This document shows positions 9,225-18,773 of a stretch of DNA of 64,000 nucleotides, one piece after another. A program made the translations under genes and the position numbers. The notes beneath the pieces are model-generated. The model searched no databases and had not been told where the DNA came from. It saw only the letters and a list, made by a program, of their open reading frames with translations. Each line of letters begins with the position of its first letter. Position 1 is the first letter of the stretch. This DNA comes from Rhizobium sp. WSM4643 (GTDB taxonomy: Bacteria > Pseudomonadota > Alphaproteobacteria > Rhizobiales > Rhizobiaceae), in NCBI RefSeq assembly GCF_025152745.1, contig NZ_CP104042.1:310001-374000 (forward strand), written 5' to 3'.

Positions 9225-9884
9225 TCAACCGAGGTTCAGTCGCTTTCGCAGATCGGCATTTTCAGCGCGGAGCTTCTCCGCCAGCAGCTTGCGCAGTCTC
9301 TGGTTTTCCTCTTCGAGCTGCAGAAGATCCGCGATCTCATCAACTGCCGCCACCGACGGTGCCGCCGCTGTCGACACAGCCTTCGAAGCACGTTTGACAG
9401 GCGTGCGCTTGGCACTCGGCGTACCTTCGTCAGGCTTTGCCTTACGTCCTCTTTTCTGTTTTCCAGCTGCGGCACCCGAAGCAACTGCCGGTTCCGCCGA
9501 AACGGTGACTGGGGCCGTTGCAGGGACCACCTTCTTGGCGCGAGGTTTGCGCACCTTCTTCGGTACATCGGGCGCCGCGGCGGCCGGCGTGTTAGCATTG
9601 GTCATCGTATCGTTTTCGTCGGCCATTATGGTCTCCTGTAAAGCCGATGCATTTGTCTCCTGCTCAATCGGCAGTGTCAATAACGGCCCGGCCTGTTCTT
9701 CTCCGGGTACAAGCATCTCGCTACTTTTTGCCTGAGGGGCTAGTGACATAAATGGCATTGCCTCGTCCTGCAGATCTTGAGCAACGGACTTGAGATCGGT
9801 GTCTCCCCAAATCGAGTTCGGTTTGGAATTCAGTTTTCGCCGACCTGATTTGTACTCGACGGCAAAGCTGCGCTCTTTTTTCAC
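9225..9884 (-). CDS. syrB: SyrB-like regulator with extra N-terminal module
   Basis: From the GTG at 9884 the product has 219 residues. Residues 1-50 (KKERSFAVEYKSGRRKL, then KPNSIWGDTDLKSVAQ) form a module found in other rhizobial plasmid proteins. From Met87 (position 9626), preceded by a strong AGGAGA site, the sequence is typical SyrB: Ala/Lys-rich basic segments (KKVRKPRAKK, KQKRGRKAKPDEG) and a C-terminal leucine-rich coiled coil (DLLQLEEENQRLRKLLAEKL). The gene may therefore yield both a long and a 133-residue form. SyrB in S. meliloti acts in the syrM-nodD3 symbiotic circuit; transfer of that role here is inference. Confidence 0.7.
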   Translation of the reverse strand: MKKERSFAVEYKSGRRKLNSKPNSIWGDTDLKSVAQDLQDEAMPFMSLAPQAKSSEMLVPGEEQAGPLLTLPIEQETNASALQETIMADENDTMTNANTPAAAAPDVPKKVRKPRAKKVVPATAPVTVSAEPAVASGAAAGKQKRGRKAKPDEGTPSAKRTPVKRASKAVSTAAAPSVAAVDEIADLLQLEEENQRLRKLLAEKLRAENADLRKRLNLG

Positions 9885-10229
9885 TTTAAAGAAGCCTCTG
9901 GTGTCTGTGGTAATTTTTCAGCGACGTCTTCAGCATCGCAACAAGCCTTCAGATAACGACTGCGGTCCATTCGGTCTATCCTTTTTGAGTATTCGGCTCA
10001 CACGCGGCTCCAATCGCAGAAAACCACTTATGGACGCAACCGTGACAAAACGATCGAATCGCAGCCGTCGGGATATAGTTCCGTTGACGCCGCTCATTGT
10101 GACTGATTCTTGTGACTACTTCGCGTTTTCGCCGGCCCCGGCGCTCGTCGCACGAAGTGCACAACTCTCTACGACCCATATGGCGAGCGATTGCATGGAG
10201 AAGAGGCTGACGACCCCACCGAGGCCTTA
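9885..10229. other. Intergenic region upstream of syrB-like gene
   Basis: About 345 bases holding the upstream region of the SyrB-like gene. A long + strand ORF crosses it (9790-10230), but most of it is antisense to the syrB-like N-terminus and its product has no family look. No regulatory site is recognised. Confidence 0.35.
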
Positions 10230-10412
10230 GGTGATGGATTCAAAAATTCGGGCTACTCGTTGCAGCAAGACCTTTGAACTTGGAAAACCAATTTCGATTG
10301 GATTGAGGTCGGGCGAATGGCGGGCAAGACGAGGAGCCGGGCGCTTTTTTTCTTTGACCAATTGATTGGCCTGTCGCTTTTGTGGGAGCCAACGTTGTCG
10401 ACGATGAACGGG
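10230..10412 (-). pseudogene. IS630-family transposase fragment
   Basis: Read on the - strand, two frames carry pieces of an IS630-type DDE transposase: FIVDNVGSHKSDRPINW (the second catalytic Asp region, usually DNLGSHK) and, after a frameshift, RHSPDLNPIEIGFPSSKVLLQ (the third acidic residue, usually PPYSPDLNPIE followed by a lysine-rich helix). The N-terminal two thirds and both inverted repeats are missing. It abuts a sequence resembling an IS21 end at about 10414, so it was probably cut by later insertions or deletions. Confidence 0.7.
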
Positions 10413-10413
10413 T

Positions 10414-10500
10414 GACCCTCAGCGTCAGTCAGGGTGTGGCACGGCGTGCAGAGATGTGATGAATGGAGTTACGCCGCGGCGCATTTATCAGACGATGATC
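10414..10500. repeat. Degenerate copy of the IS21-type terminal sequence
   Basis: CCTCAGCGTCAGTCAGG at about 10417, followed by GGAGTTACGCCGCGGCGC and a TATCAGACGATGATC-like stretch, matches with gaps the start of the IS21-type element at about 11666 (ACTCAGCGTCAATCAGG, then GGAGTTACACCCCC and GTCTCATGATC). This looks like the scar of a second, mostly deleted copy of the same element. Confidence 0.5.
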
Positions 10501-11183
10501 CGCAAGCGTACTCTGATCCTCAGACGCCGAGCGCGATTTATTCGGGCGGATCGACCGGCCGAGCCGCTTGCGGAAATCCGGGTACTTGCGGGTGATCTTT
10601 GAAAGAAAAGCTGGGGAAGCACCCCGGTGGTTGCCGCGTCAGATGCTCCTGCTTTGCAACAAAATCAGCAATCGGCCTCCCCCTAGAAAATTCAAGACAA
10701 TGCGATCTCCGCTCAATTTCTTCTGCACGGATCGTAAGTCGCAGTCCCGGACGGCCCGATTAACCGAGATTCTCCACGTCCAACTTACGACATTGTCGTC
10801 ACCTTTGTCGGCTTCGCGAAACGCATTCGTCTTCGCCCAATCACGTATTTTCCGCTAGGAAGTTGAAATAGCAGCAAATAATTGTTCGTCGGCTGTATCA
10901 TCTTGGTTGGCACGAATCTTGAGAGCTATTGCGAGGCAGCGGAACGGCCGCGGCATCCGCGTTGCGGGATAACCTCATTGGGCTGAACACATGAAGGGAC
11001 ACAAACTATGGCGGGAAGTGGCGGGACTGGCAACTCGCCGAGAATGTCGGCAAGTTCCAAAAGGGGGTGGACGTGCTCGCCGGCATCCGCGACGAGGATG
11101 TCGATGTCGGAGCGGCGCCGAAGACGTATCATGCTTCACGCACGGCCAAGGCTTTCTGAGCTCGAGGCGATCTGGAGATTAAA
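10501..11183. other. Accessory stretch with gene debris
   Basis: No intact gene is supported. A sigma-54-like site (TGGCACG-N4-TTGA) lies at 10908-10922. About 70 bases further on, the frame beginning near 11010 reads GKWRDWQLAENVGKFQKG, then VDVLAGIRDEDVDVGAAPK and a stop near 11160. This faintly resembles the N-terminus of PHA synthases (PhaC), but the rest is missing. I regard it as a decayed gene of uncertain origin. Confidence 0.35.
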
Positions 11184-11252
11184 GATGTCCAAAACTGAAC
11201 CTAAGCGTTTCGTTGGCGATCATACATCATCAGGAAGCACGAAGGAGTTCAT

Positions 11253-11619
11253 CATGCCGTTGACCAAGACGAACACCAACAACGCAATTCGGAGAAGAGT
11301 TACCCCGAACCATGAGCAGCGGAATGACTGTAGCGCTGCCATTGCACAAATCACTTTCGCCGATCTGGGACGTGGGGCTGGCACACTGCATACCGTGGGC
11401 GTTGCCCGTGTCGACATACAGGGACGAACCGCGGCGGGTGATGCGAACATCCAAGTCCAGATGGGTGGACGTACGGTCGCTGCTGCAATGATCTTCAATT
11501 CCGTGCAACAGACGACGGATCCCGCCAATCAAAGGGGAGCGGCCAACGGCACCATCTCGGTGCTCCGTCAGAGCATGGACAGCGGGACGGTCTGGAATTT
11601 GACAGGAACGCTTCCATGA
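11253..11619 (+). CDS. Small hypothetical protein
   Basis: I do not recognise the family. The ATG at 11253 follows AAGGAG with ideal spacing and gives about 121 residues; an in-frame ATG at 11184 with GGAG before it would add 23. The protein has Thr/Asn-rich and Gly/Ala-rich segments (ITFADLGRGAGTLHTVGVARVDI, read as short beta strands), no membrane segment and one Cys. The end (SGTVWNLTGTLP) suggests a complete beta-rich domain. It sits just before an IS21-type element, in decayed surroundings, so it may be a survivor or itself inactive. Confidence 0.45.
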
Positions 11620-11665
11620 CAGTCTAGCGCGCAGCAGAATGCGCGGCGACAAACAAGTTGAGACT

Positions 11666-12995
<1,330 letters not shown>

Positions 12996-12999
<4 letters not shown>

Positions 13000-13490
13000 G
13001 TCCTTCAAGAAGCTTACTGGACGATCAATCGTAACAGCTGTTCGGTTCCCATGTTTTCTCCCCACCCCAGAGCGTGTGAGAAACTTGCCGGGCGCTGCTG
13101 ACCGGCCGTCGTCTTGACGAGATTGCTGAAGAACGGCGCATCGGGATCAAGCGCGGCCTGAGCTCAGGGGTCGTTCATAGTCATGGCACCTTGGAGATTG
13201 TGGAACTTCGAACGCCACACAGGATGCGAGCAAACTCCGCGTCCTGCGTGGCGTCGACGCCGCCCACGACGACCTTGCTCATATCCCTTGCCGGTCTTTT
13301 GAAACGGCTGATCATACCGTGGTGCCTTGCGGCCCACGGACTTGGGCGTGCGCAGTCAAGCATGGGTTGAGAACGGCGCAGCCGATGACGCCTTCGTCTG
13401 CTGACCAGGCCGCGACCTCGCCCGCAGACGCCGCCCGATGATGGACTTGTATCGTGCCGTTTCGACCAGCGAGCGTTTGCCGTACCCGTT
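12996..13490. other. Stretch between IS21 and IS5 remnants, no gene
   Basis: About 500 bases of mixed debris. A + strand frame near 13085-13150 (RRLDEIAEERRIGI) resembles part of a LuxR-type helix-turn-helix but is too short to call. A 129-codon - strand ORF (13181-13570) has no family features. Confidence 0.35.
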
Positions 13491-14416
13491 AGAGCCTGAC
13501 CGAAAAAGAGTTGAGTGAAATCAGCCAGTTGTGGTTCTGTTTGTTTGCTTAGGACGAACGGAGACCACAATGGGCTGGACTGATTTCACCCGTCGCCAAT
13601 ATGCCCGACGCGCAATGCGGTATGCAAGCGATCTGACGGACCGGGAATGGGGATTGATCTCGCCTTGCCTGCCCGAACCGAGGCGACTGGGCAGGCCGCG
13701 TAGCACCGATCTTCGCGAGGTCGTGAATGCGTTGCTTTACATCGCCACGACTGGGTGCCAATGGCGGATGATGCCCAAGGATTTTCCGCCTTTTACAACG
13801 GTGCAGTCCTATTTCTATGAATGGCGAGCGACAGGGTTATGGGTCGGATCAACCATCATCTTGTGATGGAGGCGCGTGAATTGGAAGGCCGGGAAGCCTC
13901 GCCGTCTGCGGGCGTGATCGACAGTCAAAGGTAAAAACCACGGAAAGCGGCGGCATTTGACGCGGGCAAGAAGATCAAGGGACGCAAGCGTCATATCGTC
14001 GTCGACACGCTTGGACTGATGGTCGGCCTGGTGGTTCACAGCGCCGATATTCAGGATCGCGATGGTGCACCTGCGGTCCTCAAAACCATTCTCAAGCGCT
14101 GGCCGTGGCTGAGACATATCTTCGCCGACGGTGGTTATGCCGGACCGAAGCTGAAGGGCGCACTGGAAAAAATCGCAAAGTTCACTCTCCAGATCGTCAA
14201 GCGGACCGACAAGGCAAAAAGCTTCGAGGTTCTGCCACGTCGCTGGGTCGTGGAGCGCACCTTCGCGTGGCTTGGCAGATGCCGACGTTTGGCCAAGGAT
14301 TGGGAAAAGTCCCTCGCTTCAGCCGAAGCATGGATCACTGTCGCCCACATCCGCGTCCTGACACGACGCTTGGCAAGATACCGATATCGTTGAAACCTTT
14401 TCGAGTCAGGGTTCTT
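13491..14416 (+). mobile_element. Decayed IS5-family (IS427 group) element
   Basis: Imperfect terminal inverted repeats: AGAGCCTGACCGAAAAAG at 13491 on the left, and the complement of TTTTCGAGTCAGGGTTCT ending near 14416 on the right. TTAG occurs at both edges and may be part of the target duplication. About 0.9 kb, the normal size of this group; the transposase inside is broken by frameshifts. Confidence 0.75.
13570..14393 (+). pseudogene. IS5-family transposase with several frameshifts
   Basis: The N-terminal part from 13570 (GWTDFTRRQYARRAMRYASD, then TGCQWRMMPKDFPPFTTVQ) is typical of the IS427 group. The frame is lost near 13850 and continues as INHHLVMEARELEGREASPS, ending in a stop after GVIDSQR. 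It resumes as VKTTESGGI and again as DAGKKIKGRKRHIVVDT, then runs to the end with RRWVVERTFAWLGRCRRLAKD. IS427 elements use one programmed frameshift, but here there are at least three breaks, so the copy is dead. Confidence 0.8.
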
Positions 14417-14703
14417 AGAGATCTGCCATTTCATCCGGCCGCCAAGATATGAAGCGCGATATAAGTAACATATATTATAACGTATTCCGTAACTTACGCG
14501 TTTTCAAAACGGAAAGTAAGAGCTGACAAATTTCAAGAAATATACTTTAACATATATCCCACACATCTGTTGCGTTGTTCGTCGTTTTCATAAAGTGTCC
14601 CGTTATGAGTTACGATAGTGCAACAGGCAAATTCTTTCCGATGAATCCTGAAATCTTGCCGGCGACGTCATCGTCGGGAGGCTTGCACAAGGAGCACGAC
14701 GAC
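14417..14703. other. AT-rich upstream region
   Basis: Unusually AT-rich for this window (for example ATATAAGTAACATATATTAT near 14458). Probably foreign DNA and promoter sequence of the small gene that follows; no defined operator is recognised. Confidence 0.35.
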
Positions 14704-14952
14704 ATGAATCACCAAAAGAAATCAGCTAAGCGTCTTGACTACTCGCATCTGCGGTTGGCAACCATCGACGGCATGTCGCTGCCTGGTCTACAATTGTCAC
14801 TCGACCTGAAGGAGGGCTCTGCGTCGCCGAAGAAGACGTTTTTCCAACAATTGCTCCTCGAGTTTGCTTTCGGTTGCGAGCTATTTTATCCGCTCCAGCT
14901 ATATGAACATTCCGCAACGAGGGAGGGGGCGACAAAGGCGCTAAACCGTTAA
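14704..14952 (+). CDS. Small hypothetical protein
   Basis: I do not recognise the family. The ATG at 14704 is preceded by AAGGAG and gives 82 residues; an in-frame ATG at 14605 would add 33. The product starts basic (NHQKKSAKRLDYSHLRLATID), contains a possible helix (KKTFFQQLLLEFAFGCELF) and has no signal peptide. It follows an AT-rich stretch and stands alone between the IS5 remnant and a secreted protein gene. Expression is uncertain. Confidence 0.35.
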   Translation: MNHQKKSAKRLDYSHLRLATIDGMSLPGLQLSLDLKEGSASPKKTFFQQLLLEFAFGCELFYPLQLYEHSATREGATKALNR

Positions 14953-15372
14953 GCGAGAGTTACGATATATGATTAGGGGAATTCGGACCGGCCGCCACGT
15001 TCCTCATTTGAAATCCACGTCTATCGGGTTTCCATATTCCAGGATGGAAGCGCCGGCTCAGTCGCCAACGCTTGCAAACTCCAACAACAGGTCGGCGAGC
15101 GGATGGAGATTGTCATGGACGACGTTGATGCGACGCAAGCAAAGGACGGGTCGGGACACGGCTTCAACAGGTACGGACTAGCACGGCAGCAACATCGGAA
15201 GATGGTAAGAAAGTCCATCAGGGACCCAACCGTTAAGCGGTACACGCAAGGTGCAGTTCAAATCTAGCGGCCTGCATCAAATAAGCTGACAACGCGAGCT
15301 CGCCTCAAAATCAAGGAAATTTGACGCGCAGGGTTCGCTCATCAAATTTACTGCAGAAAGGATTCGTTCTCC
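14953..15372. other. Non-coding stretch before the secreted protein gene
   Basis: About 420 bases. Short ORFs on both strands have no family features. No RNA gene, promoter motif or terminator could be supported. Confidence 0.35.
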
Positions 15373-16083
15373 GTGTCATTTTGTTCTTCGAAACGCATTC
15401 GCATCGCCGCACTTGCAGCGGCCGCCATCGTGCTGGGCAGCAAGATCGTAATTGCGCAAGAGCCGTCTACAGGATCTCAGTGGCTGAACACTCCGGCATC
15501 TCGAGTGGAAGCGCTTGCGGTCCTCCAGACCTTGAATGCCAATCTCCTGAGTAACGCCAGTGCTACGTTGACCCTTGACCGTTGGTGCGCCGCGCATAAG
15601 CTCGCACCGGAAGGTTCCAAGATCGTAGCTCAGCGTGTGGGCGGGCAAGTCAAACCGGCCGATGAGCACATCCGTGAACTTCTGACCGTCGGACCCGGTG
15701 AGTTGATCGCTTATCGCCGCGTCCGTCTGGTCTGCGGCGACCGCGTCTTGTCCGAAGCCGACAACTGGTATGTCCCTGCAAAATTAACTGCAGAAATGAA
15801 TCAGGCGTTGAATACCAGCGATATCGCGTTTGGCAGAGCCGTTCAGGCTCTCAATTTCACTCGCACAAACCTGTCTGCCAAGTTGCTCTGGTCTCCTCTA
15901 TCTGAAGGCTGGGACATGGACGGCTCAATAGCGCATGAAACAAGTTCCCTTAGCCTGCCGCCGTTCCTGCTCGAACATCGTGCCGTACTGAAACTTCGAG
16001 ACGGCACGCCGTTTAGCGCCTTGGTCGAAAGCTACACGGACAAAATACTAGACTTTCCAGTTCCGCGCCTGCTTTCCCAATAG
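15373..16083 (+). CDS. Secreted protein, possible chorismate-lyase-like fold
   Basis: 236 residues with a signal peptide at the N-terminus (KRIRIAALAAAAIVLGSKIV, likely cut near residue 28). The mature part has features reminiscent of the chorismate lyase (UbiC/DUF98-like) fold: RRVRLVCGDRVLSEADNWYVP, a Met-Asn region TAEMNQALNTSDIAFGRAVQ and a late LLEHRAVLKLRDGTPFSAL strand. Only part of the UbiC active site can be suggested, so activity is unknown; the export signal also makes a ubiquinone role unlikely. The ORF start could be GTG at 15373. It stands alone, followed by the TPP riboswitch region. Function assignment is tentative. Confidence 0.5.
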   Translation: MSFCSSKRIRIAALAAAAIVLGSKIVIAQEPSTGSQWLNTPASRVEALAVLQTLNANLLSNASATLTLDRWCAAHKLAPEGSKIVAQRVGGQVKPADEHIRELLTVGPGELIAYRRVRLVCGDRVLSEADNWYVPAKLTAEMNQALNTSDIAFGRAVQALNFTRTNLSAKLLWSPLSEGWDMDGSIAHETSSLSLPPFLLEHRAVLKLRDGTPFSALVESYTDKILDFPVPRLLSQ

Positions 16084-16264
16084 CGCTTCGGTATCTCGGT
16101 ACAATTGGCGAACTGCTCGGGATAAATCGACAGCCAATGCATACGACAGCGGCGTCTGTCTTGCGGAAGCGTGCCGGTCGAACGATTGCTTTTGTCCATT
16201 CGTTTGATCGCGGCGACCACGCAGCCTGAGTGTAACTAGGCCCCGAGCCATCGCAGATTGTCGC

Positions 16265-16296
16265 TTGACAGTCCCCTCGGCCAGGGCCTCTACCCT
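16265..16296 (+). promoter_or_regulatory. Possible promoter of the riboswitch transcript
   Basis: TTGACA at 16265-16270 and CTCTAC at 16288-16293 are 17 bases apart, just upstream of the TPP aptamer. A fair housekeeping-type promoter; not tested. Confidence 0.4.
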
Positions 16297-16306
16297 TTTT
16301 TGCATT

Positions 16307-16399
16307 CACCAGGGGTGTCCCGGCAAGGGGCTGAGATACTGCTATCGCGCGCAGTGACCCGTTGAACCTGATCCAGTTCATACTGGCGTAGGGACGGTG
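16307..16399 (+). ncRNA. TPP riboswitch (THI element)
   Basis: Closing stem CACC...GGTG, the conserved AGGGGTG near 16311, CTGAGA at 16331-16336, ACCCGTTGAACCTGATCCAG at about 16358-16377 and TACTGGCGTAGGGA at 16381-16394 are the hallmarks of the thiamine pyrophosphate aptamer. It normally controls thiCOGE in rhizobia. Here only a short thiC stub follows. Confidence 0.92.
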
Positions 16400-16417
16400 C
16401 AAGCGCTCAAAAGCAGT

Positions 16418-16440
16418 GGATTCACGCGTGGAATCCTTTT
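16418..16440 (+). terminator. Attenuator hairpin of the TPP riboswitch
   Basis: GGATTC-acgcgtg-GAATCC followed by TTTT, 19 bases after the aptamer. It fits the expression platform of a transcription-terminating riboswitch. Confidence 0.65.
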
Positions 16441-16503
16441 CGGCGTCTTCTCATCATTCCGGCTGAGGACTGGTTCTCCAATCGAAATTTGGAGCATCAA
16501 ATC

Positions 16504-16556
16504 ATGAATATCGCAGCCACCCCAACCGTCACCACCGGCCCCTTGCCGGCATCCGA
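16504..16556 (+). pseudogene. thiC: 5' stub of thiC (about 18 codons)
   Basis: ATG at 16504 after TTGGAG gives NIAATPTVTTGPLPASD, the start of rhizobial ThiC (phosphomethylpyrimidine synthase). From about 16555 on, the sequence is the complement of an IS66 transposase C-terminus, so thiC was cut by the element. The rest of thiC is not in the window. Confidence 0.7.
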
Positions 16557-16981
16557 CCCTGCGAAGAGTGCATTTTTCCGATTGAGGGCAATTGGCCTGA
16601 TTGACCGTTCGACGACGTTGGAGTCGATCTCGATCCGGCCATCGTCGATGAAGCGGGTCAATCCGTCCCGACCACGATCTCCACGCGCGGCAGATGCGCT
16701 GGCAGCGAACCCCGGTTGGTGCGCCGTTTGGCGACCTGCGCCTGGCGCAGAGCAGTCGAGCCCTGTTCCTTCTCTTCCAGCCCGGCAGCCTCGATCTGTT
16801 CGGCTTCTTCAAGCCCAAGCAGAAGCTGGTCCTCGGGAAGCGTCTCTGCCCGTCGACCAAAGCGGTGACGCTGTAATTCCTTGATGATCTGCCGCAGCCG
16901 GGCATTCTCCGCCTCGCGCGAAAGCACCATCGCTTTCAGCGCGTTCAGGTCATCCGGAAGTTCGGCCGCCGTTATCGTCAT
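16557..16981 (-). pseudogene. tnpC: IS66-family transposase TnpC, internally deleted
   Basis: From the ATG at 16981 (- strand) the first 104 residues are a normal IS66 TnpC start: a Leu/Arg coiled coil (SREAENARLRQIIKELQRHR), FGRRAETLPEDQLLLGLEEAE and NRGSLPAHLPRVEIVV. At about 16668 the sequence jumps, out of frame, to the C-terminal motif GLTRFIDDGRIEIDSNVVER, then SIRPIALNRKNALFAGSD. Roughly 350-400 central residues, including the catalytic core, are gone. The distal end sits directly on the thiC stub. Confidence 0.82.
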
Positions 16982-17100
16982 GGATCAAGAACAGCATATT
17001 TTACCGCTCGGATCGAGAGGCTGGATGTTGCTGATTCAATTGGTGCCTTACACAATGAAGAGCTAAGACATCATGATGATAGACAAGGAGGCCGCCAAAA

Positions 17101-17526
17101 ATGACTACTGTTTTGCGAGACAAGTTCGAAATGCTGTCGAACATGACGCCCTCGCTCATAGACGGCGAGTATGTGTTCTGCTCGATACCTTATGATGGGA
17201 GCAAAGTTCACGATCTGAATCCGATTGCGACATTCCAAGAAAGGGAAGGCTTGACACTAGTCCTTGAGAAAGGAGAAGCCCACGAAGCGGGGTTCGAAAC
17301 TTCGCTTGCGATGCGCCAGATCACCCTCAACGTGAATTCTGCGCTTGATGGCGTCGGCCTTACGGCGGGGGTCGCTGCCTGTCTCGCAGACGCGGGCATT
17401 CCGTGCAACATGGTGGCAGCATATCACCACGACCACATTTTTGTGCCGGCGGGCTTAGCTGACCGAGCATTGCATCTGCTGGCAACATTGCAAGCCGAGT
17501 CTGCAGGGGCGACGCGCAAACGTTGA
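17101..17526 (+). CDS. ACT-domain protein (DUF2241 / ACT_3 type)
   Basis: A 141-residue cytoplasmic protein with strong ribosome binding site AAGGAGG just upstream. The family is recognisable by SLIDGEYVFCSIP near residue 20, the central FQEREGLTLVLEKGEA, RQITLNVNSALDGVGLTAGV and the C-terminal DAGIPCNMVAAYHHDHIFV with a His-His-Asp-His cluster. The last two segments form an ACT-like amino-acid-binding fold. The ligand is unknown. It has no partner genes here; neighbours are an IS66 remnant and decayed sequence, so it is a single transferred gene. Confidence 0.75.
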   Translation: MTTVLRDKFEMLSNMTPSLIDGEYVFCSIPYDGSKVHDLNPIATFQEREGLTLVLEKGEAHEAGFETSLAMRQITLNVNSALDGVGLTAGVAACLADAGIPCNMVAAYHHDHIFVPAGLADRALHLLATLQAESAGATRKR

Positions 17527-18773
17527 CGAACAGTTAGTCCCCGCACATAACCGGCGAAACATCAATAATTTCGCGGGCAAGGGGCAGCACGAGCAGACCG
17601 GGCGTTCCTCGCCGAGGCTCCGTCGCGATTGACGGAGAAGGTCCGAAGACCGACGCTACGTGCGCGATCATTGTTTTCGCTAAAAGCTGTGCGCACTCGC
17701 CTGAACCGACAGCACATCGAAGTTGTTGTAGGGAGCACGCCAGTAGATAACATCGGCCTGGTTCGGGCACTCCACGATCTTTGGAATACGGGTGATTTAA
17801 AGCTGTGCGTTCAAATGCACGCTACGGATTTTGTCGCACATTGGCCGGCGAGTGCGCATGAACTGACAAGGCGTGGCATCAGGGGCTACGCCATGTCTAT
17901 GCCTACCACCATCTCACAGCCAGTTGCTGGCGGCGCCCCAGCCGATGTTATACGGCTCATCGCAATCACCATTGCCTTCGCCACATGATGATCCTAGTTT
18001 CGCGCCGCGACGCTCCGGCGCCTTAGACCGTATGTTCATGGGGATTCTGGCCGACATCACCGCAATAAGCACGAGAAGGGCTTTGGAGAATGCATGAATT
18101 CGGACCGACTGGTGATGCCCAACCGGTCGGCTGGTAGATCCGTCCGGGCGAACGGTCAGACCACTGCGACTTCCGCTGTACCTATCGTATGACGGAAGAT
18201 TCAGCGCTCCGGCTTGCAAGAATCGAATTGCCGGAGTTTATCGTGGCTCGCAAGGTTCCGGTGGGCGCAAGCGCCTTGCCGGAATCGGACATTGGATATC
18301 GGTCATAAAGGTGTCCAATAGCGCGTTGTCAAACTACGGGGCATTCTGCCGACGGCGGCTAGAAAACTTTTGGTTGGCTTTTCGCAAGGACGTATTTGGC
18401 CCTCTCCCGTGATTGCAGAGTTCGTGCGATGTCTTATCGTAGCCGAGCCGCCCAATTTCCTCGAGATGACGTTCCTCGCGCCAAAGAAGAGGGGCACCTC
18501 GAAGCGACGGAACGATGACCTAGAAAAGCCAGAGGACCGTTAGCGCTGCGCAAGGAACATGTTCTCGTGGGGCTAGGGAACTCATACGCTCAGTGTAATT
18601 CTCAACGATGCCAGTCGCAACTCTCCATGCGTTGAAACGAGGTGGCGACATGCCGGCACGTTTGTCAATGCCTTCTCGGGAACGACGCTCGGCCGCCATG
18701 AGTTCGTCGTCTCCACTCACCACTATGGGAAAGAGGTGCTGCTTTTTGCGCGTTCAGGCCAAAAACCAGGCCG
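17527..18773. other. 1.2 kb of decayed sequence before dnaE2
   Basis: No intact gene is supported. It contains a SnoaL-like fragment (listed separately). A + strand frame at 18409-18540 (VIAEFVRCLIVAEPPNFLEM) has protein-like composition but no known family and no start. Small ORFs on the - strand are unconvincing. Confidence 0.4.
17725..17880 (+). pseudogene. SnoaL-like domain fragment
   Basis: The frame reads NIGLVRALHDLWNTGDLKL, then MHATDFVAHWPASAHELTRRG, like the first third of a SnoaL-type small hydrolase or polyketide-cyclase-like protein (about 130 residues when complete). Sequence after about 17885 no longer fits. A proper start codon is not evident, so I read it as a remnant. Confidence 0.45.

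Noticed and set aside
9790..10230. 146-codon + strand ORF
   Set aside because: It is largely antisense to the SyrB-like gene, has no ribosome site and its product lacks protein-family features.
10427..10446. TGGCACGGCGTGC as a sigma-54 promoter
   Set aside because: The distance between GG and GC is 8 instead of 10 bases, and it lies in an IS end.
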